DNA from: an uncultured bacterium
GTDB taxonomy: Bacteria > Cyanobacteriota > Vampirovibrionia > Obscuribacterales > Obscuribacteraceae
NCBI GenBank assembly: GCA_903835185.1
Contig: CAILLX010000108.1
Span: forward strand, 1-36,534
Length of the DNA stretch: 36,534 nucleotides
Direction of reading: 5' to 3'
The translations under genes were made by a program, and so were the position numbers. The first letter of the stretch is position 1. Each line of letters opens with the position of its first letter. The notes under the pieces are model-generated. The model ran no database searches. It was not told the DNA's origin and worked only from the letters and a program-made list of their open reading frames with translations. Of this stretch, positions 16,790-26,237 are shown piece by piece.

Positions 16790-18226
16790 ATGATAAGCAT
16801 GCCGTCATTAGTTGAAGCCATTGCCCGACCTGCAGAGGAACGCCAATCTGCCAGTATTGGAACCGCTGCACCGAGCAGCAGGAATATTAAGGCACTTACA
16901 GGATTAAGATTTTTTCTAATTTTTGCCATTGTTTTCAATCATGGCAAGCTCGTATTTCCTTCCTGGAGCGAGCTGTACAGCCCGCTTAACCTCACACAGA
17001 CAGTATCATTCTTCTTCGTGCTTTCAGGGTTTTTGCTCACTTACAGCGCGCCCCGCTTTTCCGGAACCAAGAGCGTCCTCAGGTTCTATCTGTCACGCAT
17101 AACTCGCATTTGGCCAGTACATGTTTTTGGACTTTTATTGCTTGTTTTTCTGGTGCCTGAGCTGTTTAAGGTGAGAAATCAGCACCTGCCGGTCTTCCTG
17201 AGCAACCTTTTTTTGGTTCACGCCTGGATTCCGACTTCGAAGTTTTTCTTCTCTTACAATTCTCCTTCCTGGAGCCTGTCCACTCTTGTGTTTTTCTACC
17301 TCTGCTTCCCGCTGCTCTGGCGAGGAGTGCAATCCAGGTGGTATCTGGTGCTGGGAGGTTCGGCAGCGATGGTTGCTGGATTGTTCTGCTTGTGCAACGC
17401 TGCCTGTCTGCCTGAGTTTGACCCTAACCAATTGTGTGTCAAAGGCGTGATATATGTGTATCCGCTCTGCCGAGTGTTCGAATTTGTTATAGGAATGCTT
17501 TTTGCAGTCGCTTATCAGCGTTATGCTCACAAGATAAAACTCACAGGACTGACGGCGACTCTGCTTGAACTGTTTTCTCTTGGAATAGCTCTCTTCCTCA
17601 GTGTGCAGAGTACAGCTTGGCGTGCTGCATCTTTGCCATGGGCATCCAATGCCGGATCGCTCTGGCTGCAAAACAGTGGCTTGACAGTGGTTCCATTTGC
17701 TCTAATCACTGCAGTGTTGGCTACCGAAAAAGGTTTTATAGCGCGGATACTGCGTGTGCCGCTTCTGATTAGGCTAGGGCAAGCAAGTTTCGGGATATTC
17801 ATTCTGCATGCAGTCTTGATGGCATATCGCACTGTACGTTTTCCGCACGATGTCTCCTTCGGTGCATCACTGCTTTATGTGGCGACTTTGCTGGTTGCTG
17901 CCGATCTGTTGTGGGTGGTCTTTGAACAGCCAGTCAGAAAAGCTCTCCTCGCATTAGCAGATGGTCTACTGGCACACGACTCTGAGCGCGTTCAAACTCA
18001 AGCTTACAAAGCCAGCCAACCCTGGTATCACATTTCCTCGAACAATGTATTGATTGCAACAGGTGAGGCGCTCTTGCTCATAATCTTGATTGCTTTAAGC
18101 AGTCCAGTTGACCACAAAACGTCACATTATGATGCTACAGCAGATACCAACGTGGTGGCTGGTCGTATGCTGCAACTGTCAGGTAGAAGCATACAGTCGC
18201 TCTGCTGGCATGTCAGACATGCATAG
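16790..18226 (+). CDS. Acyltransferase 3 family membrane protein
   Basis: This 478-residue protein has about ten membrane segments and the acyltransferase-3 pattern: KALTGLRFFLIFAIVFNHG at the first segment (family R/H signature), then SFFFVLSGFLLTY and FYLSRITRIWPVH, followed later by SPSWSLSTLVFFYLCFPL. Members O-acylate surface polysaccharides, peptidoglycan or lipids. The C-terminal ~90 residues after the last core helix are polar and include one more hydrophobic segment. The start ATG 16790 has AGGG eight bases upstream; ATG 16799 is an alternative. Its stop codon abuts, base to base, the stop of the oppositely oriented copper ATPase. Confidence 0.9.
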   Translation: MISMPSLVEAIARPAEERQSASIGTAAPSSRNIKALTGLRFFLIFAIVFNHGKLVFPSWSELYSPLNLTQTVSFFFVLSGFLLTYSAPRFSGTKSVLRFYLSRITRIWPVHVFGLLLLVFLVPELFKVRNQHLPVFLSNLFLVHAWIPTSKFFFSYNSPSWSLSTLVFFYLCFPLLWRGVQSRWYLVLGGSAAMVAGLFCLCNAACLPEFDPNQLCVKGVIYVYPLCRVFEFVIGMLFAVAYQRYAHKIKLTGLTATLLELFSLGIALFLSVQSTAWRAASLPWASNAGSLWLQNSGLTVVPFALITAVLATEKGFIARILRVPLLIRLGQASFGIFILHAVLMAYRTVRFPHDVSFGASLLYVATLLVAADLLWVVFEQPVRKALLALADGLLAHDSERVQTQAYKASQPWYHISSNNVLIATGEALLLIILIALSSPVDHKTSHYDATADTNVVAGRMLQLSGRSIQSLCWHVRHA

Positions 18227-20635
18227 CTAAATCCTTGCACTGCGCAAGCGCATAGAGTTGGCAATTACTGATAGCGAGCTCAATGTCATGGCACAGCTGG
18301 CAATCATCGGGTTTAACAATACTCCGGTGAACGGATAAAGAGCGCCTGTTGCCACAAGGATGCCGACTGTGTTGTAAAAGAAGGCAAAGAAGAGGTTCTG
18401 CCTGATAATAGTCATTGTCTGGCGGCTGAGCTCCAGCGCCCGTACCAGCCCTGTGAGATCGCTGCTTGACAGTGTGATGCCGGCGCTTGCCATAGCAACA
18501 TCGGCTCCGCTTCCCATAGCTATTCCAACATGAGCAGCCGAAAGAGCTACAGCATCATTGACCCCGTCGCCAGCCATAGCCACAATATGTTGTTGTGCCT
18601 TGAGACGCTCTATCGTTGCGGCTTTTTCAGCCGGTGTCAATTCTGCCTCCAGGCATTTGATACCCAGTTGATCTGCTACATGCCTGGCGGTTGCATTGCT
18701 ATCTCCAGTTGCCATGACAATGCTGATATTCTTTTCCTGCAATATCTTCAATGCTGCAATGCTCGTCTCTCTAAGCGCATCTGCAACAATTATGGCCCCG
18801 ACCGCCTTACCATCAGATGCAACAAACATTATGGTCTGCCCGGCATCACTTGCCTGATCGTAGGCTTCTTGCAGAGGCTCAAGAGAGATGCCCAGATCCC
18901 GGAAAAGCTGTTCGTTCCCTACTGCTACCACTTGTTTGTCGATGCTTCCGGTTACTCCTTTGCCTGCATGAGACTGAAACTTGCTGACCGGGTCAAGAGC
19001 GATATTGTGCAAGCGTGCACCAGTTATAGTGGCAGAAGCAAGCGGGTGTTCGCTTGCCTTCTCCAGGCTGGCTGCAAGGCGCAATACCTCTGCCTCGTTC
19101 CTGCCAGGCAGGCTAAGCACAGACACGACGCTAGGTGTTCCTTCAGTTAGGGTGCCTGTTTTATCAATGACAAGAGTGTCAATCTGTTCCAGCATTTCCA
19201 GCGTTATTGCATCTTTAATCAGAATTCCAGATGCTGCTCCACGCCCTGCTGCCATCTTAATTGCCAGCGGTGTAGCCAGTCCAAGAGCACATGGGCAGGC
19301 GACAATGAGCACTGCAATTGCGTTTGAAAGTGCCAGTGGGAGGGATGGTGCGGGGGCAAACCAGATCCAGGCAGCAAATGTGACTGCTGCCACAGCAATG
19401 ACAACAGGGACAAAAACAGCCGCAACCCGGTCGGCAAGACGCTGGATAGGAGCTTTGCTGCGTTGCGCCTCTTCAACCAGGCGGACAATTTGCGCAAGCA
19501 CAGTCTCTTGACCAACACGATCTGCTCGCATCAGCAGAGAGCCGCTGCCATTAATCGTGCCCCTCAACAGAGCGTCTTCTGGCTGCTTGCTCACTGGAGT
19601 GGGCTCTCCGGTCATGAGTGCCTCGTCGACGCTGCTTGTGCCGTCGACCACTTTGCCATCGGCAGGAATTCGTTCACCTGGCCTGATTCGTAAGATGTCA
19701 CCGCTGCACACTGCCGTAAGCAATATGTCATTCTCTTGTCCATCAGCAGCCACCTTCCGGGCAGATCTTGGTGCCAGTCCAAGAAGCAGCGCAATGGCGC
19801 GATTAGTTTGTCTGCGCATGCGCAGCTCCAGAACCTGTCCTAAAAGGACAAGCGTTGTAATCATTGCTGCTGTCTCAAAATAAATGCCGGAGTGTCCTGG
19901 CGTCTGGTGAGTGATGGCATGTACAGGCGCAGCTGTAAATGCAGAGGCAACTGTTGCAGCAACGCTATATAGGAACGATACGCCAATGCCGGTGGCAACA
20001 AGGGTAAACATGTTCATCGCTCGGGCAGCAAGCGATCTCCATGCGCGTTGAAAAAACGGTAGTCCGCACCAGGCTACAACTGGAGTCGACAACAAAAGCT
20101 GAACCCAGCAGACGCAGCCTGGCTGAACTGGTGTCTTCATCCATATGCCTGGAATCATCTCGCCTGCCGACATGGCTACGACTGGAACAGTAAATGCAAG
20201 TGCTATCCAGAAGCGCCTGCTCATGTCGGCTAGCTCGAGCGCATAATCCTGGTCTGGCATTGCAACAATGTGTTCTGGTTCAAGATCCATACCGCATATC
20301 GGGCATGGCTCCATTTTGTCAGAACGAACATCAGGATCCATCGGGCAGATGTACAGTTTCTTCCCCGGGGTGCTGGCTTCGTATTCCCGGCTGGCAAGAG
20401 TGCTGCCTTGAGAGGCAACTGATCCGGAGTTTGCAAATCGCTCTGGTGACTCTTTGAACCGCTCCAGACAGCGCATATTGCAAAAGCAGTAGCTGGTCCC
20501 TGCATGCACCAGTTTGCCTGCTGCAGTTTGTGGATCCACTTGCATATGGCAGACTGGATCGATGGCAACTTGCTTGCGTCCTGAAATACTGTCCCGGTTC
20601 TCTTTGGTGCTGTAGCTGTCATCCATCTGGTTCAC
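18227..20635 (-). CDS. copA: Cu+-type P1B ATPase with N-terminal YHS and heavy-metal-binding domains
   Basis: An 802-residue metal-exporting ATPase. The N-terminus has a YHS-type metal-binding domain (DPVCHMQVD to CFCNMRCLERF, about 24-67) and a short YICPMDPDV...CPICGMDLEPE domain (about 94-120); the usual HMA domain is absent. The core has the CPCALGLATPLA copper motif in the membrane, DKTGTLTEG with the phosphorylated Asp, SEHPLA and GDGVNDAVAL. The MSAGEMIPGIWM and N-terminal architecture match the subgroup called copper-translocating ATPases, but silver is equally possible. GTG 20635 opens the frame; ATG 20626 is an equally good start. It is divergent from the sugar kinase across a 645-nt gap. 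No CueR- or CsoR-like regulator is nearby. Confidence 0.93.
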   Translation of the reverse strand: MNQMDDSYSTKENRDSISGRKQVAIDPVCHMQVDPQTAAGKLVHAGTSYCFCNMRCLERFKESPERFANSGSVASQGSTLASREYEASTPGKKLYICPMDPDVRSDKMEPCPICGMDLEPEHIVAMPDQDYALELADMSRRFWIALAFTVPVVAMSAGEMIPGIWMKTPVQPGCVCWVQLLLSTPVVAWCGLPFFQRAWRSLAARAMNMFTLVATGIGVSFLYSVAATVASAFTAAPVHAITHQTPGHSGIYFETAAMITTLVLLGQVLELRMRRQTNRAIALLLGLAPRSARKVAADGQENDILLTAVCSGDILRIRPGERIPADGKVVDGTSSVDEALMTGEPTPVSKQPEDALLRGTINGSGSLLMRADRVGQETVLAQIVRLVEEAQRSKAPIQRLADRVAAVFVPVVIAVAAVTFAAWIWFAPAPSLPLALSNAIAVLIVACPCALGLATPLAIKMAAGRGAASGILIKDAITLEMLEQIDTLVIDKTGTLTEGTPSVVSVLSLPGRNEAEVLRLAASLEKASEHPLASATITGARLHNIALDPVSKFQSHAGKGVTGSIDKQVVAVGNEQLFRDLGISLEPLQEAYDQASDAGQTIMFVASDGKAVGAIIVADALRETSIAALKILQEKNISIVMATGDSNATARHVADQLGIKCLEAELTPAEKAATIERLKAQQHIVAMAGDGVNDAVALSAAHVGIAMGSGADVAMASAGITLSSSDLTGLVRALELSRQTMTIIRQNLFFAFFYNTVGILVATGALYPFTGVLLNPMIASCAMTLSSLSVIANSMRLRSARI

Positions 20636-21280
20636 TCTTGTGCACTGCTCTGTCGTTACTCTTATGACGTGGTCCTGTGCTGTTCCAGTTTAGGGCATAT
20701 TGTTGCAGCGTTCTTTCTCTTATTATCCGAAATCATTTAAATTAGCCACCAGAACAGATGCTGTCCGCTTAAAACTGCAGCTGGCATGTTTTAGAGCTTC
20801 CAGGAATGTATTGGGACAACACCCGTAAGATCAGTTCCAACGCTGCTTTGGGCTGCTCCGGGGAGTGCTGGCGTTCCGCCAGCTCACGCTGGCAGTGGCT
20901 GCCGCCAAGATGGCGATGCTCCCGGGTCTAGGCGCTGTCAGATCTCGGACCTGGGTTGTCAGATTACTTGCGCTCCGAGATGCTTCGCTAGTTGCAGTCA
21001 GCTGCACTAGCTGTCGCTGGGTGAATACGAGTATGGTTGGATTACGCAAATTGGGAATGACTGGGTAGCCAATAAATCTACCCATAGAGCTTATGGTAAA
21101 TGCACTACTGGTAGTGGCAACGGAAAGACGGCTGGAGCGGATGACTGGAAATATACTTTATTTTTCATCCATGCTGGAGCTTACCACCTGGCATCGCCCT
21201 CCGCTATACTGGTGTCCACTGCCGATTTCTACTCTGGCAGGTCATCTGGCTGTAGAAACTTTATTTGGAGAAGGGAAGTC
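20636..21280. other. 645-nt divergent region with hairpin-rich patch
   Basis: No gene is called. The part from about 20860 to 21010 is dense in inverted repeats: CTGGCG/CGCCAG (loop TTC) near 20872-20886, and CTAGTTGCAG/CTGCACTAG near 20988-21010 with one unpaired base. This may be a structured RNA or a repeat element. TATACT at 21205-21210, with TTACCA at 21181-21186 18 bases before it, is a weak candidate promoter for the kinase gene. Confidence 0.4.
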
Positions 21281-22303
21281 ATGGTTGACGTTTTGTGTTT
21301 GGGTGAACTTCTTGTTGACTGGGTTTGCACTACGATGGGAGCAGAGCTAAATACTGCCCAAGTCTTTACAAAGGCTCCCGGCGGTGCTCCTGCAAACACT
21401 GCAGTTGGGCTGGCGCGCCAGGGCATATCTTCTGCTTTTCTGGGACGGGTGTCAGGAGATGCTTTTGGCGAGTGGCTCAGATCTGTTCTTGAAGAAAATA
21501 CTGTGGACACATCAGGTACAGTTACAGATCCTGACAGCCAGACAAGAATGGCTTATGTAGTCACTACAGCAACAGGCGATCGCAAATTGGCTGAGTTTAG
21601 CAAGATAGCCTGTTCTGATGCGCGTCTGGAGCCAGGAGATCTCAAAGCTGAGATGTTTGCTGCAGCACAGGTTCTGCATTTTGGCTCCATCTCCCTTATC
21701 GGATCTCCATCTGCCGAAGCAACACAACTAGCAGTTGAAATGGCTCACGCCAATCACCTGCTTGTCTCTTATGATCCTAACGTTCGTCCTGGTTTGTGGC
21801 CCTCAGCCAGTATTTGCCGTCAGAAGATACTTGATACTCTCCGCTGGGCAGATATGGTCAAAATCAATGAAGATGAGCTTGAATTCCTTACCGGTTCAAG
21901 AGACTTGCTAACTGCCGAGTCGCTCAGACGGCAGCACGACATTGCTCTTCTGGTTGTCACGCTGGATTCGCGGGGTGCCTACTTCTGTGCAGAGGTAGGC
22001 AGTCATATTGTGCCTGGATTCTCAGTGCAGCTTGTGGAGGCTACCGGAGCAGGTGATGGCTTCAATGGCGGTATGATTGGCGGACTGTTGCCTTATCTAA
22101 AGAATGCTCAGGCAGCTGGCAAGTCCGGTCCGCGCTTCCGGCGCGCAGTTGTTGAATCTTTGAACATGAAGCAGCTAGAAGAGATTGTCCAGCGCTCCAA
22201 TGCTATTGGTGCTCTTGCCTGTACCAGAGCAGGAGCTATTCCAGCTCTGCCAAGCTCAGCTGAAATAGACGCCTTTATGTCTCAGGCAGCTTTGCAAGTG
22301 TAG
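21281..22303 (+). CDS. PfkB-family carbohydrate kinase, probable fructokinase
   Basis: A 340-residue ribokinase-fold sugar kinase. It has the N-terminal CLGELLVDWV, substrate-site words APGGAPANTAVGLARQG and GRVSGDAFG, and the catalytic ATGAGDGFNGG near the C-terminus. These fit the fructokinase subgroup. The context supports it: the convergent neighbour is a mannitol 2-dehydrogenase whose product is fructose, so this kinase would make fructose 6-phosphate. ATG 21281 is chosen because GGAGAAGGGAAG lies just upstream; an open frame extends back to 21212. A polar stretch of about 20 residues (KNAQAAGKSGPRF) precedes the last helices. Confidence 0.88.
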   Translation: MVDVLCLGELLVDWVCTTMGAELNTAQVFTKAPGGAPANTAVGLARQGISSAFLGRVSGDAFGEWLRSVLEENTVDTSGTVTDPDSQTRMAYVVTTATGDRKLAEFSKIACSDARLEPGDLKAEMFAAAQVLHFGSISLIGSPSAEATQLAVEMAHANHLLVSYDPNVRPGLWPSASICRQKILDTLRWADMVKINEDELEFLTGSRDLLTAESLRRQHDIALLVVTLDSRGAYFCAEVGSHIVPGFSVQLVEATGAGDGFNGGMIGGLLPYLKNAQAAGKSGPRFRRAVVESLNMKQLEEIVQRSNAIGALACTRAGAIPALPSSAEIDAFMSQAALQV

Positions 22304-22433
22304 GGTCGCTATAACTAGCTTCATTATAGGTCTATCTTAAAGCCCAGTTAGAGAACCACAAAGAGCAGATCATCCCAACAGTGCACTGAGCTTCTATAGA
22401 AAAGCAGTCGAGGAATGCCGGAGCGATAAAAGA

Positions 22434-22465
22434 GAAAGAGGATATGCCGCGGCATATCCTCTTTC
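22434..22465. terminator. Perfect 32-nt palindrome, bidirectional terminator
   Basis: The two 16-base halves are exact reverse complements, from GAAAGAGG at the left to CCTCTTTC at the right, centred between 22449 and 22450. The gene order is convergent, so the element can stop transcripts from both sides; the stem ends in A-rich and T-rich bases. With no unpaired centre, the RNA loop must open a few of the GC pairs. Confidence 0.75.
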
Positions 22466-22474
22466 ATAAGCAGG

Positions 22475-22494
22475 TGATCATGAGCAAATGATCA
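22475..22494. terminator. Second hairpin of the convergent terminator pair
   Basis: TGATCAT (22475-22481) and ATGATCA (22488-22494) form a 7-bp stem with loop GAGCAA, nine bases after the perfect palindrome. It lacks a T-run on either side, so it may only assist termination or mRNA stability for the mannitol dehydrogenase transcript, whose stop lies about 47 bases away. Confidence 0.45.
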
Positions 22495-22540
22495 CAGCTC
22501 CATCTTGCGTCTCAGTTAGTCCAGCAATCGTTGGTTGCTA

Positions 22541-24028
22541 TTACTTCCCTTCGCGCACCATTGCAAGAGTCTCTTTAGCTCCTTTGTCATAAAGCAGATT
22601 TAGGAGTTCCTCCAGCTCTTTGACAAAACGATCCGATTGTCCGAGATTGCCGAAAATATCGGTCATAGCCAGAAGCGGTCTGGGATTGCGTGGATTGGCT
22701 TTGATAGCTCCGGTCAGACGTGCTGCTTGCGGATCGTCTATTGGAATCTCTTTGCCCTGCTCGTCAACAGCGCTGAGGAATCTTATCCAGCTAGCCACAC
22801 ACAGCGTTAGCCTGCGGATTGGTCCGCCGTGCTCAAGCTGTTCGGCAATAGACGGCAAGATAAATTTAGGCATTTTGGACGAGCCATCCATGCAGATGCG
22901 TAGCGCCTGATCTTTGATTGTTTCATTAGCAAAACGTTCCATCAGGCTGCGCTTGTAGTCATCCAGATTGATTCCTGGAACTGCGGGCACAAGAGGTGTC
23001 ACTTCGATATTCATCAAATCTTTCAAGTAAGGCGTAAACTCAGGCGCCTGAGCAATCTGATAAATGTACCTGTAGCCGCACAGATAGCCGAGATAACCCA
23101 TAGCCGAGTGTGTAGCGTTAAGCAGGCGGATCTTCATCTTTTCGTATGGCGTCACGTCGGCAGTAAACTGTACCCCAAACTTCTCCAGCGGCGGACGGCC
23201 GTTGCAGAAAGAATCTTCAATTACCCACTGGCGAAACGGCTCTGCTACTACTGGGCTGGCGTCTTCAAGGTTGTACGTTGTGCGCACCAGCTCCCGCTCA
23301 GCATCAGTTGTGGCTGGCGTAATGCGATCAACCATGCAATTCGGGAAGGAGACGTTGGTGGCGACCCATGTGGCAAGCTCCGGATTGCGCTTCTTGCAGA
23401 AAGAAAGCAGTGTGGAGCGGGCGACCTGTCCGTTGTGCTGGACATTGTCGCAAGAGAGGACTGTGAAAGGAGCAATACCAGCCTTGCGGCGGCGGTCGAG
23501 CCCTTCAGCAAGATAACCAAAGATAGTGTGTGGCTTTTCTGGTGTGGCTAAATCATGCTTGATTCCGGCATTGTTAAAATCAAGTTCGCCGGTGCCCTGG
23601 TCGAAGCAGTAGCCGCCTTCGGTGGCGGTCAACATAACAATCTTGATCTCAGGGCTGGCCATTTTTTTGAAAACTGCTTCTGGATTTTCATAGCCAAAGA
23701 TATAGCTTGTCAGAGCGCCGACTATGCGGGCTGAACTGTTGGCACCGCTCTTCTCTACTAGTGTATAGAGGCACTCTTGCGCGTTGAGAGCCTGACTCAT
23801 GCCTGCATCCTGCGGCATGATACCTACCCCGCAAATAGCCCAATCAGTAAATCCTGCTCCGAGCACTTCTTCTATGTATAGTGCTTGGTGTGCACGGTGA
23901 AAACCGCCAACGCCTATGTGGAGAATGCCTTCCTTTAGTTTCGGACGATCGTAGCTCGGGCACTTAACATTACTTGGGGGATTCGTCAAGAGTGCTTTGG
24001 AAATTTTAACCGGCGATGTTGTAATCAT
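22541..24028 (-). CDS. Mannitol 2-dehydrogenase (long-chain polyol dehydrogenase)
   Basis: A 495-residue NAD-dependent dehydrogenase, normal for the family. The Rossmann start GILHIGVGGFHRAHQALY is followed by the catalytic K-x4-N-x2-H signature in KIRLLNATHSAMGYLGYLCG. Words such as PNCMVDRITPAT, VAEPFRQWVIED and MERFANETIKDQALRI are typical. It would oxidise D-mannitol to fructose, or run in reverse; fructuronate or arabinitol activity is the main alternative. The ribosome site AAGGTGA precedes ATG 24028. A 12-bp palindrome about 50 bases upstream is a likely operator. Its codon use is ordinary for the window, about 44% GC at third positions in the first 50 codons. It is convergent with the sugar kinase and divergent from a second dehydrogenase of the same superfamily. 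Confidence 0.92.
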   Translation of the reverse strand: MITTSPVKISKALLTNPPSNVKCPSYDRPKLKEGILHIGVGGFHRAHQALYIEEVLGAGFTDWAICGVGIMPQDAGMSQALNAQECLYTLVEKSGANSSARIVGALTSYIFGYENPEAVFKKMASPEIKIVMLTATEGGYCFDQGTGELDFNNAGIKHDLATPEKPHTIFGYLAEGLDRRRKAGIAPFTVLSCDNVQHNGQVARSTLLSFCKKRNPELATWVATNVSFPNCMVDRITPATTDAERELVRTTYNLEDASPVVAEPFRQWVIEDSFCNGRPPLEKFGVQFTADVTPYEKMKIRLLNATHSAMGYLGYLCGYRYIYQIAQAPEFTPYLKDLMNIEVTPLVPAVPGINLDDYKRSLMERFANETIKDQALRICMDGSSKMPKFILPSIAEQLEHGGPIRRLTLCVASWIRFLSAVDEQGKEIPIDDPQAARLTGAIKANPRNPRPLLAMTDIFGNLGQSDRFVKELEELLNLLYDKGAKETLAMVREGK

Positions 24029-24077
24029 GTTTGCTTCACCTTAGCAGTAACAATTAACTGTAAGCGCCTCCACAAGT

Positions 24078-24089
24078 GTTTGCGCAAAC
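24078..24089. promoter_or_regulatory. Candidate operator, 12-bp perfect palindrome
   Basis: GTTTGCGCAAAC is a perfect palindrome located 50-61 bases before the mannitol dehydrogenase start. The size and position suit a repressor of the LacI or GntR type controlling sugar-alcohol use. No such regulator gene lies in the window, and no second copy was noticed. Confidence 0.5.
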
Positions 24090-24692
24090 CACTAAATTAT
24101 ACGGCCTACTTGCGTTTACGGATTCTCGACTGATTGGGCCTCGCGAAGTGTAACAAATCCCACAAGATGATGAAATCCACATTATTCAGCAACCCCAAAA
24201 TCAGGTTCGTTAATTACAACCTCTCGAAACATGCTCCTCGCTACCCGTTTGCTCTTCAGGGAAGTAAAGAAGTGAATTCTTAGCTAGTTTGGTTGCATGT
24301 TGCTTTACAAATGCTATTTTGCTTAATATAAATCAATTCTTTGCAATAAAAAACATTTTCGGAATCAGCAGACAACCCAGATACTGCAACCGCTTCAACT
24401 GAATTGAGCCATCCGATGCTATCGGTTGAAATAGACCAGATCTCGGAATCAGGCTTTGTTTTATAAGGCGAATGTTTCTGTGCATGCCTGTGTAAGAGAG
24501 AGTGATGTTGTTGTTTCACTGTTTTTACCTGTTGACGCGTTAGTCGAGATGCAGGCAGCTCAGTTCGCCCATAGGAGCAGTGGTGTTCACCATTCAGCAC
24601 AGCTGTCGAGGTGAAGTCCACTGGGTCTATGTGCACGTTTTTTGCAGGACTTGGACAAGATCTACAACATTAAAAAGAAAGGCGGTAGAAAC
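24090..24692. other. About 600-nt AT-rich divergent region
   Basis: Between the two dehydrogenases the sequence is AT-rich, particularly around 24280-24360. It contains no frame with a convincing start. Promoters for both genes are expected here. I see no strong hairpin or repeat apart from the operator-like palindrome at its left edge. Confidence 0.5.
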
Positions 24693-26237
24693 ATGACAGA
24701 AAAACTGTCACGTCAGACACTCGGTTCGCTCCCCGCCCACGTCGTGGTTCCCGGCTACGACCTCACGACTATCACTCCCGGCATTGTCCACATTGGCTGG
24801 GGGAATTTCGCCATGGCCCACCTGGGTTCCATCATGGACGATGTCCTCGACCGCAACCCTTCCTGGGGAATCATTGCCTCTGACCTCCGCCTCCGCTCTA
24901 TCATCGACGGGTTGCGTGCAGATGGCAACTTGTATGCGAAGATTGTTCGCAAGGGTGACACCCGCTCGGCGCGTGTCCTCGCCCCGGTTGTGGACACAAT
25001 CTTTGCTCCCGACGATCCCCAGGCATTGGTGAATGCAATCGCCACAGCGAACATCCGCCTGGTGACCATCACTGTCACTGCTGCAGGTTACTACCTGGAC
25101 AGCAACAGGACATCGCTTGACACCAATGCGTCTGACATCAAGCACGACCTGGAGAAGCGGGACGAAACGCCGCTCACCATATACCCATACCTGCTCAAGG
25201 GCATCCGCCAGCGCCTCAACACCCACGGGCAGCCTATCGTACTGATGAGTCTCGACAATGTCGAGGCCAACAGCAAGGGGCTCAAGCTTGGGCTGCTTGA
25301 GTTCGCAGCCAAGTACTACATTGAGGAGCCTGACCTGGTCGCCAAGATCCAGGAGAAGGTGGACTTCCCTGTCACGCTCATCGACCGCATCACGCCGAGA
25401 ACGAGCGACGAAGTGCGCAAAGAGTCTGCTGAGTTCCTCGGCTTCGACTCCGCCGTGCTGGTCGTTACCGAGAAGTTTCGCCAGCTCGTTCACGAGCGCA
25501 CCCGCTTCCCGTTGCCGGACTGGCAGGCAGCTGGTGTGCTCACGGTGGACGACGCTAGCCACTGGTGGCAGAAGAAGTTCTTTCTGGTTAACGCCGGACA
25601 CCAGGTTGTGGCTATTCCCGGATTACGCATGGGTGAGAAGTATATCCACACGGCCTTTGCAGCGCTGCCTCCTGGACTGCTGGAGCTTGCTCATAGCGAG
25701 TTTCACTGGTTTCTCAAGAAGTGCGACGCCATGCATGAGTACTCCGCGGCTGTGCGCGCAAGATTTGCTGATCCGGCGCTCAACGATTCTTCGACTCGCG
25801 TTGCAGCTCGTTGGACCGAGAAGGCCTCCCAGCGCATCTTGTCAGCCATCGAACTGGCCCATGCTTCTACCAAGAAGATCCCGAAGGCCCTCACCTTCAT
25901 CAAGGCGATCTGGCTGCACAACCTGTCCGGTCTCGACGAGTCCGGCAACCCGATCCCGGAGGCTGACGTGGAGCTCGCCAAGCTTCGTGGCGGTGATCCG
26001 GAAAGCACCCCCGCTGCGGCCCTGCAGCGCCTCTGCCAGGGGTGCCAGGCTGACTCCACGGTGGACATTGATGAACTGCGCAACATCCTGCACGACATTG
26101 GCGCTCGTCTCAACGACTCCCGGTTTGCGGCTGTAGCAGCAATCGAGGGCTTCGTGGAAGAGCTCGCCTGGTCGGTGACGGCTGTTGCCCGACTTGGCGT
26201 ACGGCAGGCGGCGTCCGAGCTGCTGGCTCGCGCCTGA
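24693..26237 (+). CDS. Second mannitol-dehydrogenase-family polyol oxidoreductase, divergent
   Basis: A 514-residue long-chain dehydrogenase, distinct from the gene next door. The Rossmann motif is altered (GIVHIGWGNFAMAHLGSIMD) but the catalytic K-x4-N-x2-H survives in KFFLVNAGHQVVAIPG, so activity is likely. VTLIDRITPRT and VTEKFRQLVHERTRFP correspond to family blocks. The substrate is unknown; the downstream HAD phosphatase suggests a sugar or polyol phosphate route, for example mannitol 1-phosphate chemistry. ATG 24693 is preceded by GAAAGGCGG. The first 50 codons have about 70% GC at third positions, far above the neighbouring mannitol dehydrogenase (about 44%), so the two did not arise by recent local duplication. 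It probably forms an operon with the phosphatase 139 bases downstream. Confidence 0.8.
   Translation: MTEKLSRQTLGSLPAHVVVPGYDLTTITPGIVHIGWGNFAMAHLGSIMDDVLDRNPSWGIIASDLRLRSIIDGLRADGNLYAKIVRKGDTRSARVLAPVVDTIFAPDDPQALVNAIATANIRLVTITVTAAGYYLDSNRTSLDTNASDIKHDLEKRDETPLTIYPYLLKGIRQRLNTHGQPIVLMSLDNVEANSKGLKLGLLEFAAKYYIEEPDLVAKIQEKVDFPVTLIDRITPRTSDEVRKESAEFLGFDSAVLVVTEKFRQLVHERTRFPLPDWQAAGVLTVDDASHWWQKKFFLVNAGHQVVAIPGLRMGEKYIHTAFAALPPGLLELAHSEFHWFLKKCDAMHEYSAAVRARFADPALNDSSTRVAARWTEKASQRILSAIELAHASTKKIPKALTFIKAIWLHNLSGLDESGNPIPEADVELAKLRGGDPESTPAAALQRLCQGCQADSTVDIDELRNILHDIGARLNDSRFAAVAAIEGFVEELAWSVTAVARLGVRQAASELLARA

Noticed and set aside
20831..21085. 84-codon minus-strand frame in the copA-kinase gap
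   Set aside because: The translation resembles spurious frames through repeat-like DNA; no ribosome site, and the region is better explained by inverted repeats.
22541..26237. Recent tandem duplication of mannitol dehydrogenase
   Set aside because: The two proteins share catalytic residues but little else, lie on opposite strands and differ strongly in third-position GC, so they are distant paralogues or separate acquisitions.
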